Of a DNA stretch of 26,980 bases, positions 21,628 through 26,980 are shown piece after piece. The first letter of the stretch is position 1; each line of letters begins with the position of its first letter. Position numbers and translations under genes: made by a program. The notes beneath the pieces were generated by a model. That model was given only the letters and a program-made list of their open reading frames with translations, ran no database searches and was not told where the DNA came from. This DNA is from CAYQQU01 sp964419545 (GTDB taxonomy: Bacteria; Bacteroidota; Bacteroidia; Chitinophagales; Saprospiraceae): assembly GCA_964419545.1 (NCBI GenBank), contig CAYQQU010000071.1, forward strand, positions 1 through 26,980. The letters are read 5' to 3'.

Positions 21628-23685
21628 ATGAATCGATTACGGGCCGAATCGAGCCCTTATCTGCGACAGCATGCCGCCAATCCGGTCGATTGGTATCCCT
21701 GGGGCGAAGAAGCGCTCGGGCGCGCCCGCCGGGAGAATAAGCCCATCCTGCTGAGTATCGGTTACAGCACCTGCCACTGGTGCCACGTCATGGCGCGCGA
21801 GAGCTTTGCCGATCCCGAGGCGGCGGCGCTCATGAACGAATACTTCATTAATATCAAGGTCGATCGCGAAGACCGGCCCGATCTCGATCAACTCTACATG
21901 GACGCCTGCGAGGTGCTCACCGGCACTGGCGGCTGGCCCCTGAACGTTTTTTTGACACCCGATCTGCGCCCTTTTTACGCGGGCACCTATTTCCCGCCCC
22001 AACCCGGCTACCGCCGCCAGTCGTGGCTGCAAGCCCTGGAATACGCGGCCTACAACTTTTACGAAAACCGCGAAGCCGTCGATCGCCAGGCCGACCGCGT
22101 CATGCACGCGCTGGAAACCTCCGAGCGCCGGATTGCCGCCGCCTTGCCGGAGACCAAGGGGCCGGACCACGCCTTTTCCACGGCCTTCGCCGATGAGCTC
22201 TACCAGTCGCTGATCCGGAAGTTCGATCCCGAACAGGGAGGCTTCAACCAGGCGCCGAAGTTCCCCAACACCATGGCGCTCGAGTTTTTGTTGCACTACG
22301 CCTGGCATACCGGCCGGGGTGAGCCCCGCGAACAGGCCCTCTTTTCCCTGCGCCAAATGCTGCGCGGCGGCATCTACGACCAACTGGGCGGCGGACTCTG
22401 CCGCTATGCTACCGACCGCGAATGGCTGGCGCCGCATTTCGAAAAGATGCTCTACGATAACGCCCTGCTCATTCAGCTGCTGGCCGACGCCTATCGCCTG
22501 ACCCGGGATGAGGAATTCCGCGAAAAACTGCTGCACGCCATCGCCTTCGTGGAACGCGAACTGACCAGCCCGCAGGGCGGATTCTACGCCGCGCTCGACG
22601 CCGAGACGGAAGGCGAGGAGGGTAAATTTTACACCTGGACCCTCGCCGAATGGCGCGCGCTGCTGGGCAAAGACGCGGAATGGTCCGCCGGATTTTTCGG
22701 ACTCACCCCCGAAGGCAATTGGGAGAACGGGAATAATGTATTGCACCAAACCGATAGTATCGCGGCCTTTGCCGAATCCAGAGGCGAAGATCAGGCCAAG
22801 CTTCGGGAGCGGCTGGCCGCCGTCCGGGAAACGCTGTTCGCCGCCCGTTCGCAGCGAACCTATCCCCACCGCGACGAAAAGATGGTGCTGGGCTGGAATG
22901 CACTGATGGTCACGGCTTACGCCAAAGCTTTCAGCGCCCTGGGCGAGCAGCACTACCGCGAAAAGGCGATTCGCCATCTGGGCTTCCTCCTCGATACTTT
23001 CCGGGAGCCGGACGGCCGGCGGCTGCACCATCGCTGCGTCGACGGCAAGGCCGGGATACCCGCCTACCTCAATGATTACGCCTTCCTGATCGACGCTTTG
23101 CTGGCGGTGTACGCCATCACTTTCGACGCCGATTACCTGGATACGGCCGGGCGGCTGACGGAATACGCGCTGGCGCATTACTACGATCCGTCCGCCGGTT
23201 TGTTTTTCTTCAGTGCTCAGGAACAAACGGAACTGGTGCTCCGGCGCAAAGAGGTATACGATAACGATATGCCGTCGGGCAATGCGACTATGCTGCGCAA
23301 CCTGCAACGGCTGGGACTCTTGCTGGGGCGCGAGGCGTGGCGATCACAGGCCGCGGCCGGGCTGCGGGTCATGCGGGAATCGCTGCGCGACGATCCTTTC
23401 CCCCTGGCGCACTGGGCCACCGTAGTGCTCGCCGAAATATTCGGCATACCGGAAATCGCCGTCGTCGGTCCGCAGGCGCACGAGCAGGCAGCAGCCATTC
23501 GTTCCGAATTCCTGCCCAGCCACGTCATCATGGCGGCGCCGGAAGCAGATGAAACTTATCCTTTACTGGCCCACCGGAACGCGGGCGACGATACCTTTAT
23601 CTATCTTTGCCGGGACTACGCGTGCCAACGGCCCGTTACTACGCCCGGGGCTTTTCGCGATCTACTCACCGGTCAAACCGCTTAA
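21628..23685 (+). CDS. DUF255/YyaL-type thioredoxin-fold and glycoside-hydrolase-like protein
   Basis: The 685-residue protein matches the widely conserved YyaL/SPATA20 family. The N-terminal thioredoxin-like DUF255 domain begins NRLRAESSPYLRQHAANPVDWYPWGEEAL, with the signature STCHWCHVM (C49, C52), then VDREDRPDLDQLYM and TGGWPLNVFLTPD. The rest (about 190-685) is an (alpha/alpha)6-barrel-like region with FNQAPKFPN, GGIYDQLGGG and RYATDREWLAPHFEKMLYDNA. The biochemical role is not established. No signal peptide is seen. The DinB-like gene starts 3 bp after its stop, so they form an operon. Confidence 0.95.
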   Translation: MNRLRAESSPYLRQHAANPVDWYPWGEEALGRARRENKPILLSIGYSTCHWCHVMARESFADPEAAALMNEYFINIKVDREDRPDLDQLYMDACEVLTGTGGWPLNVFLTPDLRPFYAGTYFPPQPGYRRQSWLQALEYAAYNFYENREAVDRQADRVMHALETSERRIAAALPETKGPDHAFSTAFADELYQSLIRKFDPEQGGFNQAPKFPNTMALEFLLHYAWHTGRGEPREQALFSLRQMLRGGIYDQLGGGLCRYATDREWLAPHFEKMLYDNALLIQLLADAYRLTRDEEFREKLLHAIAFVERELTSPQGGFYAALDAETEGEEGKFYTWTLAEWRALLGKDAEWSAGFFGLTPEGNWENGNNVLHQTDSIAAFAESRGEDQAKLRERLAAVRETLFAARSQRTYPHRDEKMVLGWNALMVTAYAKAFSALGEQHYREKAIRHLGFLLDTFREPDGRRLHHRCVDGKAGIPAYLNDYAFLIDALLAVYAITFDADYLDTAGRLTEYALAHYYDPSAGLFFFSAQEQTELVLRRKEVYDNDMPSGNATMLRNLQRLGLLLGREAWRSQAAAGLRVMRESLRDDPFPLAHWATVVLAEIFGIPEIAVVGPQAHEQAAAIRSEFLPSHVIMAAPEADETYPLLAHRNAGDDTFIYLCRDYACQRPVTTPGAFRDLLTGQTA

Positions 23686-23688
23686 ATC

Positions 23689-24144
23689 ATGGAACTGTCT
23701 TACGCCTTCCAAGTGCTGCAAACTACCCGCCGCCGCATCCTCGATATCCTCGAAACCGCCGGCACGGAAAAGCTGCTGCACATCCCGCCCGGCTTTAAAA
23801 ACAACCTGCTGTGGAACGCCGGCCACGTGATCGCTACCCAGCAACTGCTGATGTACGGCCGGGCCCAGGTCGACCCGGTCGTTCCCGCCGCTTTTATCGA
23901 TACCTTCCGCAAAGGCACTGCCGGCCAGGCCGACTATCCGCCCGAAATCATCGAACAGGTTAAAACCGGCCTGACCCAAACGGCCCTCCGCGCCGCGATG
24001 GACTGCCAGAACGACCTCTTTCGAACCTACGAACCCTACGAGACCAGCTTCGGGGTGAAGCTGAACAATATCCGGGAAGCAGTGACCTTCAACAATGTGC
24101 ACGAAGGGCTGCACCTGGGGTATATGATGGCTCTGGGGAAATAA
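23689..24144 (+). CDS. DinB-like four-helix metal-binding protein
   Basis: The 151-residue helical protein fits the DinB_2 fold. Candidate metal ligands are H46 (WNAGHVIATQQ) and the pair H138/H142 in NVHEGLHLGY, the usual three-His arrangement. Family members include thiol-dependent metalloenzymes, but many have unknown roles. It begins 3 bp after the DUF255 gene and should share its transcript. A copy of the ACCCGGATTATTCA repeat follows 3 bp after its stop. Confidence 0.9.
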   Translation: MELSYAFQVLQTTRRRILDILETAGTEKLLHIPPGFKNNLLWNAGHVIATQQLLMYGRAQVDPVVPAAFIDTFRKGTAGQADYPPEIIEQVKTGLTQTALRAAMDCQNDLFRTYEPYETSFGVKLNNIREAVTFNNVHEGLHLGYMMALGK

Positions 24145-24147
24145 TTG

Positions 24148-24167
24148 ACCCGGATTATTCATGGGTT
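24148..24167. repeat. Copy of the ACCCGGATTATTCA repeat
   Basis: ACCCGGATTATTCATGGGTT matches, in reverse complement, the right arm of the 16995-17050 copy (AACCCATGAATAAACCGGGT) with one difference. No opposite arm is seen. Confidence 0.65.
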
Positions 24168-24199
24168 AAGCACTTGGAGGGCTAGGTAACGAAACGAAC

Positions 24200-24262
24200 T
24201 ACGATTTTTATCGTACAATAATTTGCTTTGTACGATAGCTTTCGTATATTTGCATCGTACGA
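24200..24262 (+). promoter_or_regulatory. Bacteroidota promoter embedded in a BlaI-type operator array
   Basis: TTTG (24222-24225), a 19-bp spacer and TATATTTG (24245-24252) exactly match the TTTG-N19-TAnnTTTG promoter. Around it lie repeated inverted half-sites TACGA/TCGTA: 24200-24204 with 24211-24215, 24231-24235 with 24242-24246, and the palindrome TCGTACGA at 24255-24262. TCGTACAA/TTGTACGA (24211-24235) also forms an 8-bp inverted repeat. The arrangement fits autorepression by the BlaI-type protein encoded just downstream. Confidence 0.8.
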
Positions 24263-24290
24263 CAATTGCCGTAGATCAATAATCTTGAAA

Positions 24291-24668
24291 ATGAAAAAGA
24301 AACCGACCGACGCGGAACTGGAAGTGCTGCAGATCCTCTGGGAGCACGGGCCGTCGAGCGTTCGCTTTGTCAATCAGAAGCTGAGCGAGAACCGGGAAGT
24401 GGTGTACACCACCACGCTCAAGATGATGCAGGTGATGACGGAGAAGGGTTTTCTTCGCCGCGACACTTCCCAGCGCAAGCACCTGTACGAAGCGATCATC
24501 AGCGAAGCGGAAACCCAGGAGAAGCTGCTCAACCAATTCCTCGACACTGCCTTTCGGGGCTCTCCTCTGAAGCTGGTGATGCAGGCCCTCGGCCATAAGA
24601 AAACCAGCAAGGAAGACCTGGAGAAGATCAAGCAATTAATTCAACAAATGGAAAACAATCGATCATGA
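24291..24668 (+). CDS. BlaI/MecI/CopY-family repressor
   Basis: The 125-residue protein is a winged-helix repressor: PTDAELEVLQILWEHGPSSVRFVNQKL, then VVYTTTLKMMQVMTEKGFLRRD, the BlaI recognition-helix and wing pattern. A helical dimerisation part follows (KLLNQFLDTAF...LEKIKQLIQQM). In BlaI systems cleavage by the partner M56 protease releases the operator. The ATG at 24291 lies about 30 bp after the predicted start of transcription. Its stop overlaps the start of the M56 gene (ATGA at 24665-24668), the classic blaI-blaR1 order. No beta-lactamase is nearby, so the regulated target is unknown. Confidence 0.94.
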   Translation: MKKKPTDAELEVLQILWEHGPSSVRFVNQKLSENREVVYTTTLKMMQVMTEKGFLRRDTSQRKHLYEAIISEAETQEKLLNQFLDTAFRGSPLKLVMQALGHKKTSKEDLEKIKQLIQQMENNRS

Positions 24669-26536
24669 ATGTCATCAATCAATTTCTGGGCGTCCCCGTC
24701 GTGGAAGCCCTCGGCTGGACGATCCTCCATTCTTTCTGGCAGGGCCTCGTCGTCGCTTTTTTACTTACGCTGGCGCTGGTGATGCTGCGCCGGCAATCCG
24801 CCCAGGCGCGCTATTTTGCGGGGCTCGGAGCGCTTTCGCTATTGCTGGCCTCGGTGGTCGCTACTTTTTTCTGGGTGTACGAAGCCCCGCTGACCGGGGC
24901 CTGGGCTCCGGAACGCTTTGGAGCCGCCGAGCGGGCGCCTTTGGAAACGATGGCCGGCGCGCCATCTGCCGGATCGGGCTTTTGGGGCGACTTTTATGCT
25001 TTTTTCGAGCAACAGATTCCATTGATCGTCGCGCTCTGGTTGCTGGGCATGTTGATCTTTACCCTGCGGATGCTGGGGGAGCTGGCCTACATTCAGCACC
25101 TGAAGCACTACCGCGTACAGGCGGCGGCGCCCCGCTGGAAAGAAAAGCTGTTCGCCATTGCCGAACAGATGGGCGTTTATCAGCAAATTGACATTCGGGA
25201 ATCGTTTCAGGTCTCCACCCCGCTGGTCATCGGCTACATCAAACCGGTTATTCTCCTGCCGGTCGGCCTGCTGGCGCACCTGACGCCCGCCCAGGTCGAA
25301 AACGTGCTGGCCCACGAGCTGGCCCATATCCGGCGGCACGACTATCTGGTCAATATTTTGCAATCGCTGGTAGAATCGGTCCTTTTCTTCAACCCGGCGG
25401 TATGGTGGATTTCCAACCTGGTGCGCACCGAACGCGAACACTGCTGCGACGATGCAGCGATCGATTATACGCAGGACGAAGTAGCGTACGTCGAGACCCT
25501 GGCGGCGCTGGAGGAATGGCGCGCGGCGCCCGGCAGCTTCGCCATGGCTTTCAACGGCCGGCGGGGCGGTGTGCTCGGTCGCGTGCAGCGCCTGCTGAAC
25601 GGCGACCGCTTATCTGCCTTATCGCTGAAGATCCTTTGGAGTACGGCCATCCTCGTCCTTTGCCTGGCCGCTTCGGTGGTCCACCTTTCCAGTCAGACCG
25701 GCTTGGAAGGCGCCCGGTTGGAATTTTCCGATGCCCCCGCAACAGACCCGTTCCCGGAAATAGCGCCGGAACCACTCCAGGAACAGGAATCGACGCCTTT
25801 TCCGGTCCCCGAGGCGGAAACGGGCCTGGAAAGGTCATTGTTCACGGCTGCCGATTCGCTGCCTCCCGACGCGGCGGCGGCGCGGGAAAAGATCCGGCAG
25901 TTGCAGCAGGAGTACCACACAAAGGCCCGGCAGTTGAAAGAAAAAATGCTCGCCCTGCAAAAACAGGCGATGCAACTGCAGCGGGAGGCCGTGCAGATGA
26001 ACGGAGGAAAGCGGCAGGAAGCCTTGCAGGCCCAACAGCAACTGTACGTGCTGCAAAGCCAGATCGAGATGAAGAACCACGAACGGGAACTGCAGCAAAA
26101 CCAACTGCAAGTGGAAATGCTGGCCCTGGAATCCCAGATGAACGCCCTAGAACTCGAATTCGACCGGGCGGACGAGATAGAGAACGAGGAGCGACGGGAA
26201 GCAGAACGACAGAAATTACAGGCCCGCGAACGCGAGCTGGAACGACAGGCCCATACGCAGGAAAAGCGAATGCAGGAAACGGAGCTGGCCATGCAGCGCG
26301 AAGCCCTGGAAATCCGCAAACAAGCCCAGGCGCTCGAGCGACAGCTAGAAGCTAAAGAGGCCGAACGGGAAATGGCCATAAACCGCGTGGAAAATAAAGT
26401 GTCGGAACTGGAACAACAGATGAACGAGCTCGACGCCCAGCTCGACCTGCTCCGCAACGAATTCGAATTGCAGATCCGGGAACAGGAAATGTTGCTGGAT
26501 AGTGCACGGGAAAACCCTTTCGAGCGGCAGGAGTGA
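24665..26536 (+). CDS. M56 (BlaR1-like) membrane metalloprotease with coiled-coil tail
   Basis: The 623-residue protein has membrane helices at about 20-42, 53-71, 118-136 and 326-340. The zinc-protease motif HELAHIRRHD (217-226) is followed by TEREHCCDDAA with the likely third ligand E257. These define peptidase M56, which cleaves BlaI-type repressors. Unlike BlaR1 it has no penicillin-binding sensor domain. Residues about 345-400 are Pro/Glu-rich, and about 400-615 are a long Gln/Glu/Arg-rich coiled coil, presumably periplasmic. The signal it senses is therefore probably not a beta-lactam. It is translationally coupled to the repressor gene. Confidence 0.93.
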   Translation: MNVINQFLGVPVVEALGWTILHSFWQGLVVAFLLTLALVMLRRQSAQARYFAGLGALSLLLASVVATFFWVYEAPLTGAWAPERFGAAERAPLETMAGAPSAGSGFWGDFYAFFEQQIPLIVALWLLGMLIFTLRMLGELAYIQHLKHYRVQAAAPRWKEKLFAIAEQMGVYQQIDIRESFQVSTPLVIGYIKPVILLPVGLLAHLTPAQVENVLAHELAHIRRHDYLVNILQSLVESVLFFNPAVWWISNLVRTEREHCCDDAAIDYTQDEVAYVETLAALEEWRAAPGSFAMAFNGRRGGVLGRVQRLLNGDRLSALSLKILWSTAILVLCLAASVVHLSSQTGLEGARLEFSDAPATDPFPEIAPEPLQEQESTPFPVPEAETGLERSLFTAADSLPPDAAAAREKIRQLQQEYHTKARQLKEKMLALQKQAMQLQREAVQMNGGKRQEALQAQQQLYVLQSQIEMKNHERELQQNQLQVEMLALESQMNALELEFDRADEIENEERREAERQKLQARERELERQAHTQEKRMQETELAMQREALEIRKQAQALERQLEAKEAEREMAINRVENKVSELEQQMNELDAQLDLLRNEFELQIREQEMLLDSARENPFERQE

Positions 26537-26550
26537 GCAGCCGCCCGGCA

Positions 26551-26580
26551 ATCGGAAGTTTTGAGAGCTTCCGATTTTAA
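26551..26580 (+). terminator. Hairpin after the M56 gene
   Basis: ATCGGAAG (26551-26558) and CTTCCGAT (26569-26576) form an 8-bp stem with a 10-nt loop, followed by TTTAA. It lies 14 bp after the stop codon and likely ends the repressor-protease operon. Confidence 0.6.
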
Positions 26581-26594
26581 ATGCGATTGCCCTG
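26575..26594. repeat. Partial copy of the GCGATTGCCCTG repeat
   Basis: TTTTAAATGCGATTGCCCTG repeats the end of the element at 21535-21555 and resembles the end of the 285-352 copy (ACGCAATTGCCCTGG). Only this arm is present. Confidence 0.65.
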
Positions 26595-26669
26595 CTCACG
26601 CAATGATCATTCGCTCTCCCCATACGAAGCGAAGCACTGGCCTCAATGAGGTTTAGTCTAAAGATTAAT

Positions 26670-26980
26670 AGGTTGAGGTTAAGGTTGAGGTTGAGGGCTC
26701 CGCGGGTGCTTATAACGAAGATAAAGTTCTGGCTGGTGTGCACTTTACACGTTTACGACGCCAACGATTTACCCGGATGAGAAGCAGACGGGCTAATAGG
26801 TTTAGGTTGAGGTTGAGGTTGAGGGCTCCGCGGGTGCTTATAACGAAGATAAAGTTCTGGCTGGTGTGCACTTTACACGTTTACGACGCCAACGATTTAC
26901 CCGGATGAGAAGCAGACGGGCCAGTAGGTTGAGGTTGAGGGCTCCGCGGCTGCTTATAACGAAGATAAAGTCCTGGCTGG
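26670..26980. repeat. Tandem ~116-128-bp repeats with nested hexamers
   Basis: Three units occur, the last cut by the window end. Each has a run of AGGTTG-type hexamers (four at 26670-26693, four at 26798-26821, two at 26926-26937) followed by a 104-bp core (26694-26797, 26822-26925, from 26938). Cores differ by only about two bases. Unit spacing is 128 then 116 bp, and the 12-bp difference equals the two missing hexamers. No gene is seen in 26537-26980. Confidence 0.9.

Noticed and set aside
21637..23307. 556-codon open frame on the minus strand opposite the DUF255 gene
   Set aside because: Antisense shadow; the plus-strand protein has all family motifs, the minus-strand one has none.
26670..26980. 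Possible CRISPR array
   Set aside because: The units are identical along their whole length with no variable spacers, and no cas gene is near; this is an ordinary tandem repeat.

Overview
The window looks like a chromosomal segment of a GC-rich member of the Bacteroidota, most probably the Saprospiria/Lewinella-like group. This is inferred from several things. Outer-membrane and lipoprotein families typical of the phylum are present (DUF6089-like barrel, DUF4890-like proteins, a phosphoesterase fused to an Omp85-type barrel). Promoters follow the Bacteroidota pattern TTTG-N19-TAnnTTTG, the best being in front of the BlaI-type gene, and most genes lack a strong Shine-Dalgarno. No rRNA, tRNA, CRISPR array, transposase or phage gene was seen.

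Layout. 1-410: half of a hairpin element, a decayed gene tail and a 68-bp dispersed repeat. 411-2801 (+): a CorA-type Mg/Co channel and a DUF6089-like outer-membrane protein. 2867-4048 (-): DUF2007 protein, MsrB and overlapping MsrA. 4097-4738 (+): a Fe-S uracil-DNA-glycosylase-like protein. 5127-9149 (+): the most accessory-looking part, a 751-residue lipoprotein whose last ~140 codons change abruptly to AT-rich DNA, followed by two divergent paralogous small proteins. I read this as a candidate lipoprotein-borne polymorphic toxin with immunity-like genes. 9140-10440 (-): a flavin-binding oxidase-like protein translationally coupled to a divergent TrpF-like protein. 10490-10653: a 164-bp hairpin element that supplies the stop codon of the next gene. 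10652-15459 (-): a 1257-residue three-part protein (metallophosphoesterase, kinase-like middle, Omp85-type barrel) and an M14-like succinylglutamate desuccinylase/aspartoacylase family protein.

15460-16085 has no gene but carries a strong minus-strand terminator preceded by a foldable ~170-nt segment, a candidate structured RNA. 16086-16957 (+): a CBS-pair protein and a small helical protein. 17269-18364 (+): two secreted DUF4890-like helical proteins. 18959-21378 (+): a sulfur-oxidation cluster (persulfide dioxygenase with two rhodanese domains, heme-c lipoprotein, YgaP-like membrane protein). 21628-24144 (+): a DUF255/YyaL-type thioredoxin-fold protein and a DinB-like protein. 24291-26536 (+): a BlaI-type repressor and an M56 (BlaR1-like) membrane protease with a long coiled-coil tail, preceded by a promoter embedded in an operator array. 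26670-26980: tandem ~120-bp repeats with nested hexamers, running off the window end.

At least four dispersed non-coding repeat families occur in the spacers. The strongest leads are the lipoprotein/paralog cluster, the phosphoesterase-kinase-like-barrel fusion, the structured RNA, and the hairpin element that twice forms the stop codon of a flanking gene. All family names come from recognition of motifs by eye; no database search was run.
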